NCBI RefSeq assembly: GCF_900106855.1
Contig: NZ_FNWI01000004.1
Coordinates: 372,001 to 436,000 of the forward strand
Length of the DNA stretch: 64,000 bases
DNA from: Varibaculum massiliense
Lineage (GTDB): Bacteria > Actinomycetota > Actinomycetes > Actinomycetales > Actinomycetaceae
Direction of reading: 5' to 3'
Position numbers and translations under genes: made by a program. Within the stretch, counting starts at the first letter, position 1; each line of letters opens with the position of its first letter. The notes beneath the pieces are model-generated. The model was not told the DNA's origin, made no database searches, and was given only the letters and a program-made list of their open reading frames with translations. This document shows, one piece after another, positions 44,485 to 52,822 of this stretch.

Positions 44485-45408
44485 CTATTCCTCCTTCGCG
44501 GGAGCGGGAATCGGTGGAATCAGTTGCGTCGCATACTGCTGGGTACCATACGCCTGATTAGTCCCACCCTGGTCTGCTAAGAGCGCGAAGGGGGTAGAAA
44601 CTTTACTCATCATTGATCCCAACCCATCAACCGTGGTAACTGCCAGTTTTTCGGAGCGAATCTGGGTCAAGTAGCTGGTTTCATCTTTGGCGCTACCTAC
44701 GACAGCCGTTCCCTTGGGCAACACCTTATCGATACCTTTTACGAACTCTAAGTCCAGGTTTAGGGCGGAATCCTTGGTGTCCTTCTCGCTGCTAGCGGGG
44801 CTAACCACCAGGATGAACTCAGCAGGATCACTAACAGCCGAGGCACCAATCAGGGGAACATCTCCCGCAGATAGGTTAGATACCAAAGCCTGCACCTCGG
44901 CATCATCACTGGTTAAACCAGCAGCCAGGGCGGTAGAAAGCACCTGTTGAGTAGAAACTTTGGCATCGACCGTATCACCCAGTTTGCTAGCTAAAGTGGG
45001 CGCCAGACTTTCGCGATAGGATTTGGAATCTTCGTTAAACCAAGCATCTTTTACGGTCACTGTGTTTACTATCGCAGCTCCCGCCACTTTAATCTGACTG
45101 TTAAGCCCACTTACGGTTTCCTCTTTGACCCCGGGCATCCTGATAACCGCGACCTTTTTATCGGTCATAGTCCCGGGAGTGAGTTTACTTCCTAACACCC
45201 CGATATATTCACCGCTGCTATTGGCTTGTTTCACTAGGTCTTCATTGGTTTCACGCAATTCTGCCTGCTGTTTAGACAGCTGCGACACCTGCCCGGTGAG
45301 AGTGTCGGAAATCTTGCCTTGCAAAGGACCAGCTCCTAACACCACCCCCATTGTGAGGGCGACCAGTACGGCCATCAACGACACCAAGTGATAGCGAAAA
45401 TCAATCAT
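44485..45408 (-). CDS. steB: SteB/MctB-like membrane protein
   Basis: 307 residues. N-terminal helix MIDFRYHLVSLMAVLVALTM is the DUF3186 family start; a coiled stretch (SQLSKQQAELRETNEDLVKQ) and an extracytoplasmic beta/alpha domain follow. Mycobacterial MctB (Rv1698) was linked to copper export, and the corynebacterial protein SteB works with SteA in cell separation; both cases share the steA neighbour seen here. GGAGAAAA precedes ATG 45408. Confidence 0.85.
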   Translation of the reverse strand: MIDFRYHLVSLMAVLVALTMGVVLGAGPLQGKISDTLTGQVSQLSKQQAELRETNEDLVKQANSSGEYIGVLGSKLTPGTMTDKKVAVIRMPGVKEETVSGLNSQIKVAGAAIVNTVTVKDAWFNEDSKSYRESLAPTLASKLGDTVDAKVSTQQVLSTALAAGLTSDDAEVQALVSNLSAGDVPLIGASAVSDPAEFILVVSPASSEKDTKDSALNLDLEFVKGIDKVLPKGTAVVGSAKDETSYLTQIRSEKLAVTTVDGLGSMMSKVSTPFALLADQGGTNQAYGTQQYATQLIPPIPAPAKEE

Positions 45409-45424
45409 TTTTCTCCTGCCTTAT

Positions 45425-46621
45425 TTAGCCCTTTAGTGAAGGAGCAACCCCGAATAGTTGTCGGAAAAAGTCAATTAAATCATTTAGATAAATACCGGCA
45501 ATCCCGTAAAATGTTTGCCCCACCGGGGTTACCGCCAGGGAGACTGCTACCGCGCCTATACATACTAGGGCAAGCAGCAGAGTTTGCCAGGTAGATACCC
45601 GTGGCTGGTAGAGCTGGGAGACTCCTTTGGCGTCGACCAGTTTGGAGCCCACTCGCAAGCGGGTCAAGAAAGTAGAGGCCATCCCGGAACGCCCTTTATC
45701 TAAGAACTCCACCAAGGTGGCGTGAGTTCCCAGCGCCACAATCATTTCTGCGTCCTTATCATCAGCCAGCAGCATCGCTACGTCCTCGGAAGTGCCGGTA
45801 GCCGGGAAGAGTACGTAGGGAATCCCCTCGCGTTTAAGCCGTTCAGTACCGGGAGCCTTGCCATTGCGATAGGCATGAACCACAATTTCTGCCCCACAGC
45901 GTAACGCCTGGTCAGATACGGAGTCCATATCCCCGATAATCATGTCCGGGGTGTATCCCTGCTCTAAAATGGCATCGGCTCCCCCATCTACCCCCACCAG
46001 CACTGGCTTGTATTCACGAATATAGGGACGCAGGGAACGTAAATCTTCTTGATAATGGTAGCCACGCACCACAATCAGGGCATGTTTACCGGCGAATTTA
46101 GTTTTTACTTTGGGAACGCCCACCCCATCAAGCAGCAAATCCCGCTCGCGGCGCAAATACTCCATAGTGTTCGCCGCGAACGCTTCTATCTGGGTAGATA
46201 CCCCTTTGCGAGCCTCCTCCAAGTCAGTTGCAATGGTGCCGGGGGTCTGTAGGACGCCCTCGGCGAGTACTTTGCCATCTTGCTGGACTTTATTGCCTTC
46301 AATCGTTACCCGGCTGCCTTCTTTAAGGTTCATAATCCCGGTGCCCAGATCATCAATCAAGGTAATTCCGGCATCCACAATGATGGAAGGCCCCATATTC
46401 GGGTAACGCCCGGTAGTTGATTTAGCAGCGTTGAGGACTGCGCTAGGTCCCGCGGCCACCAGGGTTTCTGCTGCTATCCGGTCAATATCGGCATGGTTAA
46501 TAACCGCGACTTCCCCGGCTTGCAGGCGCTGGGTGAGATGCTTAGTTTTCTTATCCACTCGCACCCGACTGCTAGAGACTGGTGCCACTGCTTGTGCTTT
46601 ACGGCGTTTAAAAAATCCCAC
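45425..46621 (-). CDS. steA: SteA-like cell-division protein
   Basis: 398 residues. N-terminal basic stretch, a domain related to thiamine pyrophosphokinase folds (GDMDSVSDQALRCGAEIVVH, VLFPATGTSEDVAML, ALGTHATLVEFLDKGRSGMA), and one C-terminal helix (TLLLALVCIGAVAVSLAV). Corynebacterial SteA partners SteB and links to peptidoglycan hydrolase control at the septum. GTG 46621 is nine bases after the recN stop. Confidence 0.85.
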   Translation of the reverse strand: MGFFKRRKAQAVAPVSSSRVRVDKKTKHLTQRLQAGEVAVINHADIDRIAAETLVAAGPSAVLNAAKSTTGRYPNMGPSIIVDAGITLIDDLGTGIMNLKEGSRVTIEGNKVQQDGKVLAEGVLQTPGTIATDLEEARKGVSTQIEAFAANTMEYLRRERDLLLDGVGVPKVKTKFAGKHALIVVRGYHYQEDLRSLRPYIREYKPVLVGVDGGADAILEQGYTPDMIIGDMDSVSDQALRCGAEIVVHAYRNGKAPGTERLKREGIPYVLFPATGTSEDVAMLLADDKDAEMIVALGTHATLVEFLDKGRSGMASTFLTRLRVGSKLVDAKGVSQLYQPRVSTWQTLLLALVCIGAVAVSLAVTPVGQTFYGIAGIYLNDLIDFFRQLFGVAPSLKG

Positions 46622-46630
46622 GAATCCACA

Positions 46631-48316
46631 TTACCCCACGCAGCAGACACTAATCAGCTCCCGAGCGTGGTCAAGGGCAGATTGTGAATCAGCTTTACCC
46701 GCTAACATGCGCGCAATCTCCCGCTCTCGCTCACTACCTGCAACTTCATTAACCTGCGCCCGATTAGCCTGCTTACTTACTACCAATTGTTTATCTGCCC
46801 ACGCTGCCACTTGCGGGAGGTGGGTTACCACTATTACTTGCGAATGTTGAGCTAATCGAGCCAGGCGCTGCCCCACTGCCAGCGCAGTTTGCCCCCCGAT
46901 GCCCGCATCTACCTCATCAAAAATGAAAGTATGGGAGCCAGCAGATAAATCGCGAGTAGCTAAACTGACTTCTAGGGCCAACATGATCCGCGATAGTTCA
47001 CCCCCGGAAGCTCCTTGCGCCAGGGAACGCACCGGCGCGTCCTTACCTTGCCGCAAACCGAAAGTCACCTGGTCATATCCGTTTACAGTGGGCGTATCCA
47101 AAGTATCTAACTGGATTTCAAAACCGGCATCCGGCATTTGCAGCCCGCTCAGTTCTCCTGCAACTTTCTTCTTTAAATCTTTGGCGAGGGCGCGGCGGGC
47201 TTTAGTGAGCTTCCCACCCAGAGTTCCCATTTCTACGCAGGCTTGTTCTAAGTCTTCCTTTAATTGTTGACCTTGGTTTTGCGGCCCAGAAAGCAGCGCG
47301 ATTTTCTTTCGTGCGCTTTCAGCCCAGGTCTGCCAGCTATCTAAATCTTCCGCGTAGGGACGATAAGCATGGCGAAGCTCCGCTAGGTGGCGCTGGCTGC
47401 GTTCCAGTTCTGCGGGGTCAGCCTCTAAGCTAGCCAAATAGGCTCCAGTCTCGGCAGCAATATCTAAAATAATCGAGGAAGCATCCCGCAGCGCCTGCGC
47501 CAGCTCCCCCAGTTCTTCATCGCTTTGCGCTCCCTTTTCTAAGGCCTGCACAGCCGCGCTTACCAGGGAAGCTGCATCTGCGCCCTCCCCCAAGGAGTCA
47601 CTAGAAAGATAGCTATGAGCCTGCTGGGCTGCTTCTCGTAAATCCTCTACATTGCCCAGGCGTTCAATCTTGCGGAGCAGCTGGTCTTCTTCTCCCATCT
47701 GGGGCTGCAATTTTTCTAGTAGGGCAACCCCCTCGCTGAGGCGGGAAACTTCCTGCTCTCGCGCCTGGGTCTGACTTTCCCACTGCGCTAGCTGCGTCTC
47801 TAAATCACGCCAACTAAGATATTTTTCCCGAAACTTCTTGACTAGCGCTAAGTGAGCGGCACCCCCAAAGGAGTCCAGCAGGTTCAATTGCCGCCCGGAA
47901 GTGCGCAAACTGAGCTGTTCAGACTGACCATGCACGGTAACTAACTCCGTTCCAATCTGGGTTAATACCGCGCTGGGAATAGTGCGCCCTCCCCCGTGGC
48001 AGCGCGAGCGCCCTTGGGCAGGAACTGTGCGTGCCAAAATTATTTCGCCGTCCTCGACTACCCCGCCGGCATCTATCACTGCTGCCGCAGCGGGTGAGGA
48101 AGGCTCGGAAATGAAAATCCCTTCTACTGCCAACTCTTTTTCCCCGTGCCGTACCAAAGCAGAATCAGCTTTTTGCCCCAAAAGTAGCCCTATCGAGGAA
48201 AGCACCATAGTTTTCCCCGCCCCGGTTTCCCCGGTAAGTACAGTTAAACCCGGTGAAAAATTCAGCCTCGCCTCAGGGATTACCCCCAAGTTAGTAATGG
48301 ACAGCTGATCAATCAT
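46631..48316 (-). CDS. recN: DNA repair protein RecN
   Basis: 561 residues, SMC-like. Walker A TVLTGETGAGKTMVL at residues about 25-40, two long coiled-coil arms, and at the C-terminus QGASGGELSRIMLALEVSL (signature) plus TFIFDEVDAGIGGQTALAVG (Walker B). RecN acts early at double-strand breaks. ATG 48316 is three bases after the nadK stop. Confidence 0.94.
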   Translation of the reverse strand: MIDQLSITNLGVIPEARLNFSPGLTVLTGETGAGKTMVLSSIGLLLGQKADSALVRHGEKELAVEGIFISEPSSPAAAAVIDAGGVVEDGEIILARTVPAQGRSRCHGGGRTIPSAVLTQIGTELVTVHGQSEQLSLRTSGRQLNLLDSFGGAAHLALVKKFREKYLSWRDLETQLAQWESQTQAREQEVSRLSEGVALLEKLQPQMGEEDQLLRKIERLGNVEDLREAAQQAHSYLSSDSLGEGADAASLVSAAVQALEKGAQSDEELGELAQALRDASSIILDIAAETGAYLASLEADPAELERSQRHLAELRHAYRPYAEDLDSWQTWAESARKKIALLSGPQNQGQQLKEDLEQACVEMGTLGGKLTKARRALAKDLKKKVAGELSGLQMPDAGFEIQLDTLDTPTVNGYDQVTFGLRQGKDAPVRSLAQGASGGELSRIMLALEVSLATRDLSAGSHTFIFDEVDAGIGGQTALAVGQRLARLAQHSQVIVVTHLPQVAAWADKQLVVSKQANRAQVNEVAGSEREREIARMLAGKADSQSALDHARELISVCCVG

Positions 48317-48319
48317 GAC

Positions 48320-49153
48320 TTACCCCAGCGAACGCCAACCCTTAACCGGCAACTGGAACTTGTGAACCAGGCGCCCGGAGAAAGGAGTGTCAAGAATCCG
48401 GGCTAGCAGTACCGATGATTTGCCTTTAGTAGCCCGCATCGCAGATCCGGGCGGAACTTCGTGGCAGCGCAGACCATCTAGCCACAGCTCCATGGGAGTA
48501 CGCTGATCAGGTAATACCGAGATTTCCATAGTGGATTCGGGGGAAACCACTAAGGGGCGAGTGAACAAACCGTGCGCTCCCAGGGGGGAAACCACTATCG
48601 CCTCTACATCTGGCCACACGATTGGTCCGCCGGCAGAAAAGTTATAGGCGGTAGAACCAGTCGGGGTAGCCACAATCAAACCGTCGGCTCCATAGGTAGT
48701 AATGCCCCGCTGATCAATCCCTAATCCCAGGTGGGAAGGATGTGCGCGGTCGGTAGATAAAATGGCGGCTTCGTTAAGCGCCCAATCGGTTATTTCACTG
48801 CCATCAGGTAAAGTCACCGTCACGTCCACGGTCATCCGCGACTGCACCGTATAGGAGCCGGCCACAATATGATTGATAACTTCCGAGATTTTATCCGGTT
48901 CCACTTCGGTTAAGAAGCCGGTGTGTCCCAGGTTGATTCCAATTAGTGGCACTGCTTGGGCACGAGCATAACGGGCTGCTCCTAACAGGGTTCCATCTCC
49001 ACCTAAAGCGATTACGATTTCCACTGCACCGGGATATTTTTCATCTACCGGGGTTATCCCATGACTGCGCAGCGCCTGCGCGACATTATCGGCAGTTTCT
49101 TCCAAATCGGGACGTGAAAGGTGCCGGATTACCATTACCCGTCGCTCACCCAT
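48320..49153 (-). CDS. nadK: NAD kinase
   Basis: 277 residues. VIALGGDGTLLGAAR is the GGDGT nucleotide motif; NEAAI, TPTGSTAYNFSAGGPIVWP and PLGAHGLFTRPLV follow in order. It makes NADP from NAD. ATG 49153 (MGERRVMVI) with GGGGGAG upstream is chosen; its first 8 bases overlap the tlyA stop (ATGGGTGA). Confidence 0.94.
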   Translation of the reverse strand: MGERRVMVIRHLSRPDLEETADNVAQALRSHGITPVDEKYPGAVEIVIALGGDGTLLGAARYARAQAVPLIGINLGHTGFLTEVEPDKISEVINHIVAGSYTVQSRMTVDVTVTLPDGSEITDWALNEAAILSTDRAHPSHLGLGIDQRGITTYGADGLIVATPTGSTAYNFSAGGPIVWPDVEAIVVSPLGAHGLFTRPLVVSPESTMEISVLPDQRTPMELWLDGLRCHEVPPGSAMRATKGKSSVLLARILDTPFSGRLVHKFQLPVKGWRSLG

Positions 49154-50012
49154 GAGTTTCTCCCCCTGCTTGGTTGGTTTTATCGCTTTGTTCTTGTCCC
49201 GCTGGTCCGGCAGCAATCGCATCTCTTAGCATTTGCTCGACCACCTCCGCTGCCGGCATTTTTGCCCCGCGTACTAGGTAAACGAAGTACTCAACATTGC
49301 CTGCCGGACCGGGCAGCGGTGAGGCTGCCACTTTCTGTAATCCTAACCCGTTTTCTTTCGCTGCCGCGATCACTGCTAGCACCGTGTGGAAATGATCTTC
49401 CGGGTCACGTACCACTCCCCCAGACCCCAAATGTTCGCGCCCAATCTCGAACTGAGGTTTGACCATCAACAAATATTCGGCGTCGATGGTAGAGGCACGC
49501 ACCAGAGCGGGAATAACCAGTTTTAAGGAGATAAAAGATAAATCTCCCACCACCAACTGGGCAGGTTCCCCAATTGTTTGCGGATCCAGGTAGCGGATAT
49601 TGGTGCGGTCATGGACTTCTACCCGCGGATCTTGCTGCAAGTTCCAACGCAGCTGTCCATACCCCACATCTACCGCAACTACTGAGTCGGCTCCCCGTCG
49701 CAACAAAACATCGGTAAAACCACCGGTAGAAGCGCCGGCATCCAGACAACGTTTCCCTTTTATAACGGGGGCGTCCTTATCTAAAATATCGAGGGCGCCG
49801 GCCAGCTTATATCCGCCCCGGGAAGCGTATTCCGCGTCTGGGGTTTCGGCTACCACCACCGCTTGTGCCGGGTCTATCTGGGAGGCAGGTTTGGGCATTA
49901 CCCGACCATCAACCCTGACTCTGCCAGCGGTGATTATCCGGGCGGCATGAGCGCGAGAAGTCGCTAGATGCCTACGCACCAGTTCGCGGTCTAGCCGACG
50001 CAGCCTCCCCAC
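49146..50012 (-). CDS. tlyA: TlyA-family rRNA 2'-O-methyltransferase
   Basis: 288 residues. N-terminal S4 RNA-binding domain (RLDRELVRRHLATSRAHAAR, VRVDGRVMPKPA) and a FtsJ-like SAM domain (CLDAGASTGGFTDVLLRRGA, VAVDVGYGQLRW, LVVGDLSFISLKLV). Mycobacterial TlyA methylates 16S and 23S rRNA and sets capreomycin susceptibility. GTG 50012; AAGGA lies upstream. Confidence 0.92.
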   Translation of the reverse strand: MGRLRRLDRELVRRHLATSRAHAARIITAGRVRVDGRVMPKPASQIDPAQAVVVAETPDAEYASRGGYKLAGALDILDKDAPVIKGKRCLDAGASTGGFTDVLLRRGADSVVAVDVGYGQLRWNLQQDPRVEVHDRTNIRYLDPQTIGEPAQLVVGDLSFISLKLVIPALVRASTIDAEYLLMVKPQFEIGREHLGSGGVVRDPEDHFHTVLAVIAAAKENGLGLQKVAASPLPGPAGNVEYFVYLVRGAKMPAAEVVEQMLRDAIAAGPAGQEQSDKTNQAGGETHG

Positions 50013-50014
50013 AC

Positions 50015-50218
50015 CTATTTCCTTCCTACCTGCGCATCCAGTGAATCGAGGACGGCAGACAATTTGTTAACCGCGGTCTCTAAGTCACTTAAAGTAACCT
50101 GCGGGTAGATGTTGTCCCCCTCCTGCGGCCAACTTGCAGTCAGCTGATCAATATCGGATTTTCGCGCCGTTAGTTCCAGGTCTTCTGGGGAATCCTGCAG
50201 GTTATTCTGAGCGTTCAC
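50015..50218 (-). CDS. Small protein between TlyA and the HAD gene (Rv1693-like position)
   Basis: 67 residues: polar start, then a short coiled helix DLETAVNKLSAVLDSLDAQV. A similarly small gene sits here in mycobacteria (Rv1693). GTG 50218 has GAGG 6 bases upstream; an ATG 12 bases earlier has none. Overlaps the TPR-HAD stop by 17 bases. Function unknown. Confidence 0.65.
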   Translation of the reverse strand: MNAQNNLQDSPEDLELTARKSDIDQLTASWPQEGDNIYPQVTLSDLETAVNKLSAVLDSLDAQVGRK

Positions 50219-52619
50219 TGTCAACCTCATCGGGGAGGAGCAATTCTAGCTGTTGATCTTCGCTATCTACTGGGAGTGGTACTTCTTCCCCTGCTTCTTC
50301 CTGCAGGTTTTCATCGGATACCTGCTGAGCAGAGTCGAGATTTTCTTCGGCTTCTTCGCTGGGAGCCACGAATCCTTCCTCGAGGGTATCGGCGTCATCC
50401 TCAGGAGCGTCTGATGCCGAGGTTTCCACCTCGCGTACTACCTGCAAATCTGGCAGGTGTACGAATACGCCCCGATCACGGGCATCCCAAACCGCCGCCA
50501 CCAGGGCGCGGTAGTCCTCCAAGCTGAGTACTTGGCCGTTATCGACCGGTTCTTCATCCCGCATTACCCGTCCGTCTTCGGCCACCATAAAAGCCGCAGA
50601 TTCTCCGCTGGTCCAGGCTCCGGTAGGTTGATGTACCGGACCGGGATGTACTCGCATCAAGTCAGTAAGGTCTAATCCTAAATACGAGGGACGCCGATCC
50701 GGATAGGCCAGCGCTACCGCTTTAGCATCAGACACTCCGGTAAGCACATGCAGACTGAGCATATCGGCAGCCACTGCCCCCGCAATATCCGTATCGAGGC
50801 GATCGCCCACCGCCAGCGGTTTAGTTGCCCCCGCGTGGGCGGCGGCTTTCCGATAGATGCCGGCAAATGGTTTCCCCCCGGCGAAGGGTTTTTGCCCGGT
50901 AGCGTGTTCTACCGCTGCCACCAGGGATCCATTCCCCAGAGCAAAACCATCTTCCGTGGGCAAAGTAGCATCCAGGTTGGTTGCCATAAACAAGGCACCA
51001 GCACTAATGGCGTAGGCAGCTTCAGAAAGCTGGCGCCAGCCAACCTCTGGACCATAACCTTGAATAACCGCCACCGGCTGCTCACTGGCCTTACTCACTA
51101 CTTCAAATCCGGCCTTTGCAACTGTATCGATTAGCGCCTGAGTTCCAATCACCAGTACTTTCGATTCCGGTTCAATCTTTTGAGTGAGGATCTCTACCGC
51201 ATCCATCGCTGCAGTCATTACCTCAGTCGGATCAGCGGCAATCCCGTGACCTTTAAGTTTTTCCGCAACCTGCTCGGGAGTACGGGAAGCATTATTGGTT
51301 AGGAACTGGAACTTTACTCCGCTTTCGCGCGCCGCCGCTAACCCGGCAGCCGCATGAGGAATATCGCGGGTTCCGGCATAGCACACGCCATCCAAATCGA
51401 TTAGCAAAACGTCGGCAGTTTCTACTAACGGTTTTCGACTTCCATGCAGATCAGAAGGCACATAGGGGTTATCCGCTTCCAGAACTTCTTCCAGATCCAC
51501 AATGGCCACCGTGTCCGGAATTTCCGGGATTTCCTCTGCGACTTTATCCGCTTCTTCATCTCTGCCCAGTTCGCGCAACAAATCAGTCTTGTAGGAAAGG
51601 ATTCGCGCCAACATCACGGGATCTTCTAGGGGGTGATTTTCTAAGAATTGATCAAGTAGCAGCAGCGCTGCATCTGATTCACCTAGATCATGACGGGCTC
51701 CTGCCTGCACTATAACCAGCTCTACCAGGTCTGATAGCTCGAAGCCCGAAATATCCGTTTCCGCAATAATCTCTAGGGCTTTTTCAGGCTTTCCGAGACC
51801 GCGTTCACAATCAGCCTCGATGGCTCGCAAACTGTCGCTGCCACTTAAGCGGCGAGCCGCGCGTACCTCCCGCAGGGCTTCACTATATTTTCCGCATCCG
51901 TAGGCGGCGAGGGCGCAGGCTTCCCGCACAGCAGCGATCCGCCCTGCGCGGCTAACTGCCGCTTTGGCATGTAAATAGGCTTCTTCCGCATCTACATCCA
52001 GTAGCGATCCTGCCATCACCAGATGACGAGCCACTATTTCCGCGTTATTCGGGTCCAGCGAAGACAAAGCCGCCCGCGATTCTCGATCCAGGTCAGAAGC
52101 TTTTACCCCCGCAGGAATCTGCGGTTCATTCTCATGGCGCCATTCTTTTGCGCGATACCGAGAGTCGCGTACCCCATAGGAATGTTTGCCCTCGCGGGGT
52201 GCTTGTGCTTCCCGTTCCCGGCGATCATCGCGCCGCTCCTCGCGGCGATTATCGCGGTTAAAACGGCGCCCGCCCCGGTTGTATCCCCGATCGAAACCTC
52301 GATTTCCGCCGCGTTCTCCGCGGTTATCTTCACGTTGCCCCCGGTAGGAACCACGGCGGTCGCCGCGATTATTGCGGGAATTGTCTCCGCTCCGCTCCTG
52401 CCATTTACCACCTGAACGGTTGTTCTTGCGGTAGCCGCCCTCACGGTATCCGCCCTCGGATTGTCTCCGTCCACGATAACCATCCCGATCGCCTTGCCGC
52501 TGACCTCTAGAGTTAGAGTAGTCACCTTGATTTGAGGAGTTACCGCCACTGCCCGCCTGCGAGCGCCGCTTGCGCCATTGGGGTTCGCGTCTGCCGCCTT
52601 GCTGATTAAAATTACTCAA
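50202..52619 (-). CDS. RG-rich TPR protein fused to a HAD-IIA phosphatase
   Basis: 805 residues in one open frame. Residues 1-150 are Arg/Gly/Asn-rich with many RGG/RG/RRE units, typical of disordered RNA-binding tails; 160-370 are helical TPR-like repeats (YLHAKAAVSRAGRIAAVREA, SDAALLLLDQFLENHPLEDP); 400-680 are a NagD-type HAD (VLLIDLDGVCYAG, FLTNNASRT, GDRLDTDIAGAVAADM); the last 120 are acidic. In mycobacteria the corresponding TPR (Rv1691) and HAD (Rv1692, glycerol-3-phosphate phosphatase) are separate. TTG 52619 with AAGGA 8 bases upstream. First gene of the ten-gene run. Confidence 0.82.
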   Translation of the reverse strand: MSNFNQQGGRREPQWRKRRSQAGSGGNSSNQGDYSNSRGQRQGDRDGYRGRRQSEGGYREGGYRKNNRSGGKWQERSGDNSRNNRGDRRGSYRGQREDNRGERGGNRGFDRGYNRGGRRFNRDNRREERRDDRREREAQAPREGKHSYGVRDSRYRAKEWRHENEPQIPAGVKASDLDRESRAALSSLDPNNAEIVARHLVMAGSLLDVDAEEAYLHAKAAVSRAGRIAAVREACALAAYGCGKYSEALREVRAARRLSGSDSLRAIEADCERGLGKPEKALEIIAETDISGFELSDLVELVIVQAGARHDLGESDAALLLLDQFLENHPLEDPVMLARILSYKTDLLRELGRDEEADKVAEEIPEIPDTVAIVDLEEVLEADNPYVPSDLHGSRKPLVETADVLLIDLDGVCYAGTRDIPHAAAGLAAARESGVKFQFLTNNASRTPEQVAEKLKGHGIAADPTEVMTAAMDAVEILTQKIEPESKVLVIGTQALIDTVAKAGFEVVSKASEQPVAVIQGYGPEVGWRQLSEAAYAISAGALFMATNLDATLPTEDGFALGNGSLVAAVEHATGQKPFAGGKPFAGIYRKAAAHAGATKPLAVGDRLDTDIAGAVAADMLSLHVLTGVSDAKAVALAYPDRRPSYLGLDLTDLMRVHPGPVHQPTGAWTSGESAAFMVAEDGRVMRDEEPVDNGQVLSLEDYRALVAAVWDARDRGVFVHLPDLQVVREVETSASDAPEDDADTLEEGFVAPSEEAEENLDSAQQVSDENLQEEAGEEVPLPVDSEDQQLELLLPDEVDSERSE

Positions 52620-52822
52620 CTCTAGATCCTTATCTTTTTGTTACGATGCTGCCTTCTATTCTAGACGCAATCCCAACGGTAAAGCTGCCTGCAACAGGTT
52701 GTCTATCCTCACTATTTCGCAGGTACTACTGGGCTTAAGGACTAGTTCTTGAAAAGTCGCGTCTTTTCTCACGAACACGTTCAAAAAATATCTATACCAG
52801 TAAGGGGTAATGCACGAAGTAG

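Noticed and set aside
52103-52549. 148-codon frame opposite/within the RG-rich region
   Set aside because: Frame-shifted reading of the repetitive Arg/Gly codons; composition is a product of the repeats.
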